A DNA stretch of 64,000 bases from Emergomyces orientalis (taxonomy: Eukaryota > Ascomycota > Eurotiomycetes > Onygenales > Ajellomycetaceae): NCBI GenBank assembly GCA_002110485.1, contig MOWL01000046.1:682001-746000 (forward strand), given 5' to 3'. The notes under the pieces are model-generated. The model was not told where the DNA came from and ran no database searches. It saw nothing but the letters and a program-made list of their open reading frames with translations. The first letter of the stretch is position 1; each line of letters opens with the position of its first letter. Position numbers and translations under genes: made by a program. Shown piece after piece: positions 11,734 through 23,291 of this stretch.

Positions 11734-13111
11734 TCATGGACGGAAGCTAACATGGACATGGTCCCTGCGGAAATACAATAAATCGTTAGCAAAACTTTCT
11801 GATCTCCTTTCAAAAGAAGTTTCGTCATGAGTTATATTATATATAGGGGGGAACTCACCAGTGATTAGCGGTAACTCCACCTCTATTTTCCATCTTCTCC
11901 CATTGTGACCAGCCCCGGACATTTTCGCCAGACTCCCAGATCTTCTGGCCCCAGATGACGTATGTGACTTTGAGCTCACCAGCGTGGCGCATAATCCATT
12001 CCGCAAGCGGTTGGCCGTTAGGAGAATGTGCCTGTCCAAGGAAGAAAAATAGGAACGTTTCAGCAGCAATCCATATAAATTTTTATTATTGTTTTTAATT
12101 AAATAAAATCAGATTGGTTTAAGAGATTGGTGGGATCGAAAAACAAGAAAACAGGAAACTTACCCCAGTCATAAGATCCAATGCCAAACCGAGCGGATGC
12201 TCCGACTTACCCGAGCGCCGTCCATAGCAACCGACAGATCTGACCTTGCCCGGGTTCGCATTGAGGATCTTATATCCGGCATCGATAACATGGCGCTTGC
12301 ACTTGTGCTCGGGGATCTTAACGGATGGGCCAGCCGGTGGTGGCGGTGGTTTCTTGTCCGTGCAGCACATCACGTCGTTCGGGTCATTGGGACAGGTCCA
12401 GGGGTCATTGGGCGTTCCCGCACCTGGGGTAGCAGTACCTTTACAGGCAGACTTTTTCATGCAGACGCCTCGCACGCCACGCGCGTTGCACGTCTTTCCC
12501 TTGGGAGGGCCTGGAGGTTTTTTATCTGTGCAGCACATCACATCGTTTGGGTCATTTGGGCAGGTCCAGGGGTCATTGGGAGTTCCTGCACCGGGTGTCG
12601 CGGTTCCTTTACAGGAAGATTTTTTCATACAGACGCCGGGGACGCCGTGGGCGTTGCACTTTTTACCCGATGGGGGTGGGGGTGCTTTCTGCGTACAGCA
12701 CATCACGTCGTTGGGGTCTCTCGGGCAAGTCCAGGGATCACTGGGCGTTCCCGCACCTGGTGTTGCGATGCCCTTGCAGGCTGACTTCTTGATGCAGACG
12801 CCTGAGACACCGCGGGCTTTGCAGGCGCGAGGGGCGCGTTTTGCGAGGCTGTCGTTGTCGTCGTCGCCGCCGTCGTCATCCGCCATGCTGGGGTCAAGTG
12901 GGGGCAGTTCAGCTGTGCAGCATTGCCAGCCATTTGGTGAGTGTTTACACCAGTCGCCGGCGACGGGTACGCCATTCCACGCTTTACATTCGGCGGGAGG
13001 CATGCAGTGGCCTTCTTCGCCTTGAACGTTGCATTGTTCCCACCGCTTTGATTTGGCGGAAAGGGAGGTGCAGGTGGCGGTGAGGGTGAGGAGGGGGAGG
13101 AGGTATCTCAT
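11734..13111 (-). CDS. Secreted protein: four Cys-rich modules plus M15/VanY-like peptidase domain
   Basis: Exons 13111-12164, 12031-11859 and 11764-11734; 383 residues, all junctions in frame. Signal peptide about 1-19. Module 0 (C27-C65) is divergent. After an acidic linker with an LAKR Kex2-like site (89-92), three near-identical 43-residue modules follow (C97-C139, C152-C194, C208-C250), each with six cysteines, a GVCxKKSxCKG core and the ending DPNDVMCC, separated by Pro-rich linkers. The C-terminal domain (about 268-383) has SEHPLGLALD (His305, Asp312) and HWDHVHVSF (His376, His378), the zinc-ligand pattern of LAS/M15 peptidases such as VanY. In bacteria that fold cleaves peptidoglycan stem peptides. 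I infer a secreted enzyme with wall-binding modules, possibly aimed at bacterial peptidoglycan; the substrate is unproven. Confidence 0.8.
12362..12823 (-). repeat. Intragenic triplicated Cys-rich module
   Basis: Three 129-base units (12823-12695, 12658-12530, 12490-12362), conserved at DNA level and separated by short Pro-coding spacers. The two downstream units are most alike, which suggests recent duplication. A fourth, divergent copy lies at about 13033-12917. Confidence 0.85.
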
Positions 13112-16100
13112 CGTTCCTGCTGTTTGCGTGACCCTTCTGTTGATATTATCAGGAAAATAACAAACAAGAAGGAGATAAAGTAGATATCTCGGGGTAGGGG
13201 GAAGTCTGTCTTTGTCTGAGAGTCTGTATGGTTGATTGTTCTTTCGGATGAAATGAGGATAGAAGCATTGTGGCCATCGACGGGCCTTTTATAATCCAAT
13301 ATTCTCTTTGGAGCCTCTTGATGATCACTGCCTCTGAGCCTCATCTCATGCTGTCTGTGCTCTTGAGGCTCATACATATTCCATCAAATACGAAGCAGTG
13401 AGATATCTGCCTTCGATGTTCGTCGACCAAGCTTTCTCCATTGTTGGAGGGCACGCTCCTCCTCGTTTGAACTACCTTGGCGACGAGGCAAAATTGAAAG
13501 ACGTTCACGAATCAAGATGTTTCCAGAACCTCACAAAGCACCCGTACAAAATGACACTGGCCAGCTGAAACTGTCCGTATTATTTTGGCATAAACGAGGC
13601 ATTGTTGTCCCAAACGGATCAGAATCATGCCATGAAGCGGGACAGTAACTGGGGATCCTTCGGTCTTCTGTAGGCAACTAAGCCAATAATACGGAAGAGA
13701 GAAGTGAACAAGCTTTCCCCAGGTCAAAGTCCTTGCTGAAGAGAAATTCCCAGGTTGTCAGCCTGGCTAAGCCGCAACTGTAGAACATGTTTCTTTTTTG
13801 TTTCGAGTGAAGATCTCTGCAGATGATCGCAATCTGCTATCATGGATTGTTCACAAATGGACCAAAGAGGCAAGCAGGTAAACTGGTGTTGATATTTATA
13901 GAACACGAGATGTTTGCAACAGGGTGAACTGTGACTAGCTATTATTGGAATTTAAAATTTGTGTTGGTCCCAGGATGCCAACGACGCTTAGAGCTCCTGA
14001 ATGGCTGGTTGTCGATTGGGACTGTCGGCCAGGGGCCAGGGGGAGGTGGTTTGTAGCTTGCCGCTCGTGTTTCTTCAGAGTGATCGACAAATTTGGGTTT
14101 TGGATTGTGGAGGCTGAGGATGATGCCGAAGATGCTTGCTTACCCCCCTCCCCCAATGATAAATTTCCTGCTCGTTTTCTTTTGTGTGTGATATGGATTC
14201 CCTACGAAATTCACAGAATTTGTTGCTTGCAGGTTGGTTGCTCAGGCCGCCATCATCAACAACTCCTGTGTAATATTCGCCCCATCCATCGGACAGGCTT
14301 CCTTACGCGGGACAACTCGCCAACCTCTTCACCTCTTTAGAACATTCTGTCCCATCGTGGAGTTGATAGAAATGATTGAGCTAGCCGCGCACAAACTCCA
14401 CTCACGGGACCCACACTGTGGGTGCCCAGCAGATTAACACACTGTTCAACTACTCTAACAGTGACAACTACCCCGTTGCCAGCAATGATGGCACTTCTAA
14501 AGCGGACTAACACTGGCCTACTGTGGGGCTATGCAGCCAACCAGAGGAGAATGTGGAATGCTGGGAACCTGAAACACCTCGTATGAGAATGGCGATGTCA
14601 GGATCACCGGCTAGAAAAACTTACTTGGGACATCCAGCTGCTCTGTGAACGAGAAGTAAGCCGATTGACGATGATCCGGAGTTATCTTCATCCAGCAGCA
14701 CCAGTTAGAACTGGCCTAAGTGGCATATATGCCACACAAGTTATTTCATTGGCAAATTTGGAGGGTTAGGCGAGCTGGATCGAACAATTTATTGGTGCCT
14801 TCTGATATTTTTGAAACCCGATCCCTAGGTTAGAAATTCTTCGTCTCGCGCTTATAGGAACGATAGTCGACGCGTATACAAAAATCCGTCGGCTTGTTAA
14901 GGTATAGTTGATCCAAGTTAGTTCAAGATAAATCACCCCAAATAGATGATAGAGCGTTTTCAAAAACTCTTAGGTCAAAGGAATTCATTTTAGCCCTAAT
15001 TAAACACCACTTCAACTTGATAACAGATTTCACCCAAGAACAACAGTGGTGAACCTTGAAACAGTCCAGGAGGATAATGACAATGAAGCAAAAGCCTAAG
15101 TCAATTGCTCAGAAGATTTAGCCCCTCTTTCCATGAGCAGAATCGCCGAACTGGCTTCATTTAACACGTTCAAACAGCTAACACTGTGATCACATAGTGT
15201 GGCAGCGCCACGGTCCTCTTCTGGCGCCTGATCCTCGCTGGCGTCAAACTAACAACTGCTCCTAAGTTCCCCATAACTAATCAGTCTAGCCCATGGGCAA
15301 AAGAGCTCTACTGGCATGGAACTAGAATAGACGATTTATTCCCGTTTTCTGATATTAAGACTCTGAATTCTGGCGCAAATGAAAACCTTTTACTAACCAC
15401 GACAAATTTATAAACCGACTTCTGTCCCCAAGTGGTATTTCTCCCTACTTACTAGCCATTGACTCGTGCAGCTTGTAGCAATAGGCACCAGCACTGGTTC
15501 CCAAAACTACAACATGCAATCGCAGACAGACTTCATTATTAAAACCCTGGAAGATTGCTGAAAGATACCCTGGTAGTTGCGCACCCTAAACGCTTCCTCT
15601 TTTCGGCATTTTCCTCCTTCAGCCTACCAACATCATGCCCTGCGGACCAGGCAATAATCTGCAGATTGTGTTCCCGACTTCCAGCGCAACCAAGGGCTCA
15701 ATCTACTGCTTCGCGTATATCTAGCTGAAGCGTAGACCGAATTGTTATCTGGGTCACATACTGCGACGCGCACGCACCCGGTTCCGGAGTTCACCCTCTC
15801 CTCCAGGGCTCAAGAAAAAAATAGTCTTTGCAGGAAAATAACGCTGCCCTGGTGTCTTTGTTCAAATATTGCTTTTTCCCCGCGGATAAAGGACGGAACT
15901 CCTGTCTCCTATTCCATCGTGGTAGACATAGTAATATGAGGAGATGACAATTTCTGCGCTCTAGCGGTGACAGCTTGTGTCACAGAATCTTCTCTATACA
16001 TAAGACCCTCGATCCTGCTACCGAGCTTCGGCACTCTAGCGATCTGACTGACATACGTATTGTACATTGAGTCTAGATCCACAACATTTAGCTAATCGCA

Positions 16101-16126
16101 CGAAAGAAAGATTACTCTCATCCGAT
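13112..16126. other. Gene-poor 3 kb region
   Basis: Upstream of the M15-like gene. Open frames here (for example 13945-14340) show no family signature, and neither strand shows a sustained coding pattern. Two adjacent inverted repeats lie at 14701-14735. Possible degenerate sequence, but no transposon protein was recognised. TCTATACATAAG-like TATA text precedes the small gene at 16127. Confidence 0.4.
14701..14735. repeat. Two adjacent short palindromes
   Basis: CCAGTT-AG-AACTGG at 14701-14714 is followed five bases later by the perfect 16-base palindrome GTGGCATATATGCCAC at 14720-14735. Function unknown. They could be binding sites for dimeric regulators or chance. Confidence 0.6.
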
Positions 16127-16561
16127 ATGAAGTTTATCACCTTTGTCTTAACCGTATTGCCTATGGTCTCCGCGCTTCCAGCTGAAACTAAGACGGCCGG
16201 GTGTGACTGTGACAACATTTCCTGCTCACAGGTCTGGCCACAGGTAAATAGTATCCATATACACATGAGAATTAGGAGGCTGAATTGATCGGGAGGATAA
16301 AGACAAGTTTACCTGACAGAGGAGAACAATCAATAGTCATGCCACTGCGCAAATTCTGCTAAACTCGCGTGCTACAACAAATGTGGAGGCGAATATCCAC
16401 AGCTACAAGTAAGTATGAATTTCCTTATGCATCACTGGTTTACGAAATCACAGCGCCTCGCAATAGTTATATTCTGCACCTGGTTGATTAACTTATGGCA
16501 TTGGCGCTTTACTGACGGTGCGGTCCCCTAGAAATGCCCGCACAAACCCCCATCAGCGTGA
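16127..16561 (+). CDS. Small secreted cysteine-rich protein (72 residues, three exons)
   Basis: Exons 16127-16243, 16337-16408 and 16532-16561; introns start GTAAAT and GTAAGT and end AG, and all are phase 0. Each exon is too short for ordinary ORF scans. The start was chosen because it opens a clean signal peptide (MKFITFVLTVLPMVSALPA, cleavage near 16-19). The mature part has eight cysteines at 26, 28, 33, 41, 43, 51, 55 and 65: GCDCD, then CHCANSAKLACYNKCGG, then KCPHKPPSA at the end. The even cysteine number implies four disulphides. It looks like an effector- or defensin-sized extracellular protein. I recognise the general CxCxNxxKxxCxxKCG style from ascomycete secreted proteins but can name no function. 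It stands alone in a gene-poor region. Confidence 0.75.
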
Positions 16562-17590
16562 TCAGATATCAATTGAATTGAGGATATGGGATCAATTCCA
16601 GCTTGGTTGAGTTATTTTATCCCTCTAAGGGCGAGGTTTATTTGGCGTGTTGGATGTTATATCCGGATTTTCCTTTTATTCGCGTCTCCCAATTAGGTAG
16701 CAACAGCACACTCTATTCTAAGAACATCGCATTGGAACGATGGTCATCAATATATCATCCATGACAGAGTACTTACTTCGTTACATGTGTGCATCGCTTT
16801 TACAGAACCGAAGGTCTCCTCAAGTAGGCTCAGAGGGAGCTTGAAAATGATGTGCAAATATTTCAGGGATCAAGCGGCTGTCCTCTTAAAACTGGAATAC
16901 AATGCCTGGATTCCCTTCCGTTCGGCCAAAACCACAATAGAAGGATGGAATATCCCAATCAAGCCGAAATCTTAGCCGAACGCAATTAGATGGGTACCAC
17001 GACCTTCACACTTCTGTCCCTGCCCACTCCCCATTTCCAGACCTCCATGCAGCCAAACGAGCTCAACTTGTCAAATCATACGCCAAAGTAACTACTCATA
17101 CATGTACTGTATGAACCAGATCATCAATTTAACAATCAACCTGCATAAATGACAAGTTATGGCTTTCGTGGGCGTTAGGTGTCAGGGGTGAATAGATAAA
17201 ATAAGTACCAAAGGATTGGTCGGTTAACGTTTCTCAAAAGCGTATTCCCTTTAAGCGGTGTGAAGGGTACGGTGTATTTATGCAAAGTTCATGTACGCCG
17301 TACATTTGTTCCTAGTTTTGTCGCGGATCAAAAATGAAGCTGTCTTTTGTTTAACTATGGATGGAGTTGGTGGTCCTTCTTGTCTGACGATTTTTTTGCC
17401 TTCCGTCAGATCATGTGGATTGAGGGAGCATCACATGATTAATTCATTAGCAAAAATGAGCACCTTGAAAGAAATACAAAACATACTAGTAGTAAAGAGC
17501 CCTTCTCGTTAAAAAAATAAAGAAATTTCTAAAAGAAAGAACGAAAAGAAGAAAAAGAGAGAAGCAAAATATCACGTCTTATCACTGTAT
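16562..17590. other. Intergenic
   Basis: Between the small secreted protein and the 3' end of the PLP-rhodanese gene. It contains short frames without signatures and an A-rich tract near 17515-17570. Nothing else supported. Confidence 0.4.
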
Positions 17591-19272
17591 TTATACCAAA
17601 ATATCCTGTTTTAGCGCGGTTAATTGTGATTCTGGTCCTTCGGGCAAGCCTCCTGTGGCAATGGCATTAATGGCTTGATAACCACCACGAACACAGTCTG
17701 CCTCCACGCCTTTGGCTCGCAGAATGCTGGCTGCAACACGTGCAGTATCTCCGTTATAGCACAGTACGAGGACACGCCTTGCATCAAAACTTGAAGAATT
17801 CCTTATCTGGCCGAAGGTATCTTCCAGTTCCAACCATTGTGCTTCCAACACCTTCGGCTCTGCGAATGGGCTGGGATCGCTGGACGCCAAGCTGTTAAGT
17901 GGGATATTGATAGCATCTGGTAAATGCCAGCTGTCATAGTCAACTTTCTTCCGCAGATCAATTACATAGCTCTGTGGTTTCGCCTTGATGGTGGTCCAGG
18001 AATATGCTTTCACCGCTTCAAGAGGCTCGTAGAAGTTGGGAAGAAGATCGGTTGGAAGCCGTTCCCAGCTCTCATCATAACGATACGTATCAACTTTGGT
18101 CAAATTCTGGTGTTTCTTTAGTTTTAGGTCCAGTTCGCAATGGTAAGATGAGGGCGACATTTGTATTAACTCACCTCGTTATGGATCGGAGGGAATTTCT
18201 CCGGTCCCAATTTCTGGAAATACTCGTCGATGTATTGGTACGGCAGATCGCAACACAAGAAAACGCAGTGGATTAAACCATCAGGGCCTGCTAGCTCTTG
18301 CAGGGTCCCAGCTGACTTGCGCTTGTTCAACATTTGAACAAGACCACGTAAGTTGAATCCGGATGATGGCCCACAAACCAGACCTTCTCTACATAGATCA
18401 AGGGACAGCGCATAAGATTCAGGTGACCCTACTTCTTCAATCGCATCGACGGCCTTTTTCCATGGGAATTCAACGGGACCGAGAAGAGCATGAGATCTGG
18501 GACCTGGAACTCGGTCACCTGGAGCTGTGCAAACTCCAAGCCTTAAGACGGAAGGCTTCACGTGCTTGAAATACGTTCCGATTCCTGTCATTGTCCCCGA
18601 TGTTCCCATGCCAGCGCAGATGACATTTATCTCAGGGAGCTGCTTGAAAATCTGCGGTCCCGTCCATCGGACATGTGCTCGCCAATTGTTGTCATTCTCG
18701 TATTGATTTGGATTGACAATTTCGTCAGAGACAATCGCCATTTTTCTTGCGTTCTGGATCCCGCCGCGCTCATCCTGCGGGTCGGGTTGCGAAGGCCCCC
18801 CGAAGAGGGTAATGTCAAGCCCAAAAAATTGCATTAATTTTAATTTTGTATGACTCGTTTTGTTACTGAGATAGGCTCTGACATCGCTGATATTGTGGAA
18901 TATCCTTGCGATCATCGACATCGAAATGACTGTCGAGCCAGAGCTATATTCAATAATCGTGTTCGTTTTGCCCGGGACAACACTGGATTCAAGCATGTTC
19001 ATCGCTAAAAGGCGAACCAGTGGCTTAAATCAGTTTCATGCGTCTTCGTTCAGGAGTGCGCTGTAGCTGACATACGTACCTGGGATAGCCTTCACGTTGT
19101 TTGCGGGGTGCATTGTCATCATCTTTGCATATATCCGTACTCCATGTTCATAGAAAGGGTTCAGAACCTCTGGAACTTCCACAAGTGGGAGTGGAGGCTG
19201 GCAATCGGGGTTGAAATATTTTTTCAGGGCCTCAGGCCCGGAATATACATTCAAAGGGTTCGGGTTAGCCAT
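17591..19272 (-). CDS. PLP-dependent cysteine synthase-like enzyme fused to rhodanese
   Basis: Exons 19272-19080, 19004-18175 and 18106-17591; 512 residues, in frame. Residues 1-341 are a fold-type II PLP enzyme of the cysteine synthase/cystathionine beta-synthase group: MHPANNVKAIPAMNML holds the Schiff-base lysine (Lys61), YSSGSTVISM (84-93) the substrate-binding loop, and AGMGTSGTMTG the phosphate loop. Residues 342-512 form a rhodanese domain with DLRKKVDYDSWHLPDAINIP and the active-site loop CYNGDTARV (Cys457), so the persulphide cysteine is intact. The fusion suggests that sulphur is handed between the two sites, for example a thiol or sulphide made or used by one and carried as persulphide by the other. 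The actual substrate is unknown. It is divergent from a DHA2 efflux pump across 1.1 kb, which may share its promoter. Confidence 0.85.
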
Positions 19273-20367
19273 GTTAATTTTTGCTCTATTTCAAAACGCA
19301 AAGAAATAGACACCGAGTGGAATATTCTTTTTTCTAAAGGAGAGTAAGAGGACAGATGGAAGCATTAGAAAGAAAAAGCCACTGGGCCTGAACATTTATA
19401 GCTCACTCTGGATGTCTCCATGACATTATCCATCCACCTTGGGGGAAGCATCCCGGTTCTCTTTCGATGGATTTGCGACAATAGGAGCGTCTATTTGCAA
19501 TAAGCATAATGAAGAACTAACCTCTCCTCATACCCTAAAGCAGGGGCAAAATACCATTGGACCGAACTTTAGTATAATTAAGCCCACTTTTTTGCATTCA
19601 GGAAGCGTTGTTGGGGTTTTACAGTCTCCTTGAATTAAATTATCAATCTGCTAGGTGCATAACACTCTTTGTTACCCTTTTCTTTGGGCAGCCCACAAAT
19701 GTAGCCCCCAAGGTTTGTTTCGGCAATCTTGTCCTTGAGAGTCTCATCTCCTCTTCTCCAATGAAATGCCGAATTGGTACATATTCCATAACATCATTGA
19801 GGACCCTGGCTTATCTGATAAGTACCTTTGTGGTTGACTGAAATGCTGAAAATTTCCCCAAAGTTACCATAACGAGGACCTTGAGGGACCTTGTCAGCCG
19901 GAACTTCATATGCATTCATACCTGTTCCTGCTTGTTCCCCTGACCCTACCAAAATTACGAAGCTGCAAAATTGCTTAAAACCCTAGGTACCGGATATTTA
20001 TATACTAATGAAAGTTAGTTAAAAGCAATTGTGAGAGTTTTGAGAAGGTTTGCCACCCTTCCGCCAGCTTGGATAACGCTCGTCCTCAGCACTGTATTTA
20101 CCGAGCAGAGGAAAATTGGGGCGCGGAGCTGCATGCCAAACTAATCTCGCCGTTCGCACGATCCACCAGTGTTCTCCGCTGCCTGCAGAACTTTAATCAA
20201 CTATATCTTTTCTGCAGGGGTACAGCATGAACAAAATCGCTTCCATTTATTATTTCTCTCGTTCCTAAAGTTGGACGGCCATTATTCTTCTCTCCATTCA
20301 TTACTAGCTGCAGAATCTCGAACATCTATTCTTTTCTCACTACCAAGCTTATTTACGAGCTGGAAAA
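19273..20367. promoter_or_regulatory. Divergent promoter region, PLP-rhodanese / efflux pump
   Basis: 1.1 kb between two start codons pointing away from each other. TATA-like text (atttatatacta) lies near 19995-20007 on the pump side. No open frame with a signature. Co-regulation of the flanking genes is possible but only inferred from geometry. Confidence 0.4.
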
Positions 20368-22505
20368 ATGAATGCAGGCGCGGCTGTCCAAGGGACAACA
20401 CAACCTTCAATGTCAAATACGCCAGACGCCAACGACAAGGTGTTGACCAGCGATGCTGAGAAAGGGAGTCCTCATGTTTTCAATGAGCAGACAAACTTCG
20501 TCCCAAAGCGTACTATCATTACGGTAGGTTCTTAGCTTTACCATCGGTGACATGTCAGTTATGCTAACCAGCTTCAGATATTTCTGGCATGTGCCAGTGT
20601 TGATTTGCTTGCTTTGATGGATCAAACAACTTTGGCAGCCAGTCTTTCGATCATCTCAAATGATCTGGCTGCTGGGGATCAGACGTCCTGGATTGCCGCT
20701 GGATATTTCGTGTAGGTCACCGATCTAGCTATTGTTTTTAACGGGAACGAAACATCTATTAACAAAACTGCAAATCGGAAATACAAAAGAACGTCGACAT
20801 GTTTCCAGCTACTATATGGGCGCTTTTCCGATGTCTGGTCACGCAAAGTGATTCTCTACATTGGCCTCGTCATCTTTTTCATAGGATCTCTGGCAGCCTC
20901 TGTCGCACGAACCTCCACCCAGCTAATCATATTTCGAGCCTTCACTGGCATTGGTGGTGGTGGATTAATGACCGTGGCGCAAATGATAGTCAGTGATGTC
21001 GTTCCACTCCGGGAGCGAGGAAAATATCAGGGAATCCTAGGCTCTGTAGTAGCCCTTGCAAACGGCATTGGGCCTGTGATCGGCGGTTCCCTAGCATCGA
21101 TATCACAAGGCTCTTGGCGGTGGATATTCCGCCTCAATATGCCCCTCACAATACTAACCACCTGCTGCGTGATGTTCTTCATGCCTCTGAGAAAAGTCGA
21201 AGGAGACTGGAAATTGAAACTGCAAACCATAGATTTCATCGGAGCTTTTCTGGCCCTTGGCGGGACGGCGTTGTTCATGCTTGGCTTGACTTGGGGTGGT
21301 GGTGAATATCCATGGAATTCAATCCACGTCATTGCCACATTGGCCGTCGGATTTTGCATCTCGGCAGCGTTTGTTGTTTGGCAATGGAAGGGAACATCCA
21401 CGCCTCTCGTGCCGATGCATATCTTTAAAACTCGCCTTGTCAACGGAGCCTGTCTAACCATGTTTGTTAATGGCTGGAATTTTCTGGTCCAGGTCTACTA
21501 CATTCCTACGTTCTACCAGCTGGCGTACGGCTATTCCGCGACCAAAGCAGGCTCACTGTTACTTCCGATTACATTGGTTCAGAGTACGTTTAATGAATTT
21601 TCCCTAAGGGTTGATTGAGGACTTAGGCCACCGGTTAATCCCCTGCCTATACTCATTATAATTATTGTTTATTGCCCCTATTTTGCTTTTTTTTAACTTT
21701 CTTCATCCCTGTTACTAAATTTACAGCAGCCCTCAGTAGCACATTTTCAGGCCTTGTCGTGCATTGGATAGGCCGCTATCGAGAGTGCATTCTCCTAGGA
21801 TGGATTGCCTGGGCAGTCGGCCTTGGTCTGTTCTCGACGCTTGATCAATTTTCGGGTCTTGGAAAACAGATAGGGTATGGAGTACTGACTGGTCTTGGTG
21901 TAGGGAATACATTACAACCGTGAGTAATGAAATATGATCAAATTTGTTGGATTACCATGTATCAAGCTGGGTTAACAAATTTTCAGAGCCCTCATTGCAG
22001 TACAGGCGGGCGTTGAGCGGCGTGATATGGCTGTGGTGACATCATTTAGAAAGTGAGTGGGGCGACAGACACAAAAATACAAATACAACACAGTTCCAGC
22101 GTACTGACGATATAACCGCTCGGCAGCTTTATCAGAAATCTCGGCGGAACCCTGGGGCTTGCCGCTGCAGGAACCATCATACATAACATTCTATTGTCGT
22201 CTATTTCAACTCTCAGCCTCAACACGTCGGAAACCCATAAACTTCTCAGGAGTCCTAACACCTACCTTTCTACTCTCGCGGAATCGGAAGCTATCCGTGT
22301 CCGTTCGGTCCTTGTTCCGGCATATCAAAAAGGGTTTCGGATCATTTTCCTTATCGGCGCGGGGCTGGCCGCCTTGGCATTTTGCCTTTCTGTGTTCTTG
22401 ATGCCACAGGTGGCTTTAAAGAGGCCGGATGATGAGGCGTTGAAAGAGGAAGGGAAGAGAAGGGCTAAGGGCCGTGATAGTTCATCGGGAGACGATGGTG
22501 CTTGA
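20368..22505 (+). CDS. MFS drug:H+ antiporter (DHA2, 14-TM) efflux pump
   Basis: Exons 20368-20523, 20578-20711, 20790-21583, 21727-21919, 21987-22052 and 22127-22505; 573 residues with all five junctions in frame. An acidic cytosolic N-tail of about 50 residues precedes the first membrane segment (DLLALMDQTTLAAS). MFS motif A appears as LLYGRFSDVWSRKV, and motif C-like GPVIGGSLAS marks antiporters. LNMPLTILTTCC and the later segments match fungal 14-helix exporters of toxins, azoles or other small molecules. The tail is charged (KRPDDEALKEEGKRR). The plasma membrane is the likely site. Its divergent position to the PLP-rhodanese gene suggests, but does not prove, that it exports that pathway's product or protects against a sulphur compound. 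Confidence 0.88.
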
Positions 22506-23291
22506 AACTATATCTGCCAAAGCATGTTGCATAAACAACAGCAGTAAACGGTATTATACAATATTTCAATAGATTAAAAAAATAATTATAAATAAATATA
22601 AACACCCCATAAAACCGCGGAGGAAACGCCGGCCCAGATTGGTATAGTGTCGAAGTTAAGCTCAGCTCACCAGGATCCGCGCGACCTTAGGTAGTTAGAG
22701 CTGAACGCCACATCTCACTACGGCCTCAAAGGCTCGCCGTCGATGCTTAGTTGATGCTTAAAAAAATATCCCAGTAAAAATACATGACTAGAAACGGCGA
22801 TTTGGATTCATTCCGTTCGTGCCTTGAGAGAATATTCTACCATTATTCACCATCTTCTCACCGTGTTGTATTTCCCCATACTTGTAAGAGCTATCTATCC
22901 CCCGCATTGCGGGGCGGGATCCCCTCGCAGCCCCTTCCAGACCCACAAGTAACTGAGCGAAAATGCCATAGTAAACCTCACCGTTGCTTTGGGGATGCTA
23001 CATCACCACTTGCTTCGGCAAAAGAATGCAACAAAATGGAAGATCAATTGAAAATCGGTGAAGGGACTCTTCCCGTGCTCTTCCCTGGCTCCCGGGGTCA
23101 GCATTTAGCCTTGTGCTACCCGGATGTCCAGGATTTCGGTACAGCTACCATACAGTTAGACCAAGTTACCCTGGATTGCGGGGGGATGCCCTACCAAGTC
23201 CTATTTATATCGGGCAAACGTCCCCTCCATTTCTACAACTCAATGTCGAAGAAGGGAAAGATTTTTCTCCAATCTCCTGATCTTTTTTGGG
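22506..23291. other. Intergenic upstream of sugar porter
   Basis: A/T-rich 3' end of the pump gene, then the upstream region of the transporter. A frame at 22784-23317 runs into the next gene in another frame and has no signature. Text near 22628-22680 faintly resembles a structural RNA but does not fold into one that I can support. Confidence 0.4.

Noticed and set aside
12197..13083. Plus-strand frames with repeated text opposite the Cys-rich gene
   Set aside because: The repeats are only the antisense image of the three modules; the minus strand has signal peptide, introns and domain.
13112..16126. Idea of a mutated transposon in the gene-poor region
   Set aside because: No reverse transcriptase, integrase or transposase text in any frame and no terminal repeats seen.
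22620..22690. Stretch with text resembling part of 5S rRNA or a tRNA D-arm
   Set aside because: Only scattered short matches; no internal control region, stem pairing or full length could be assembled.
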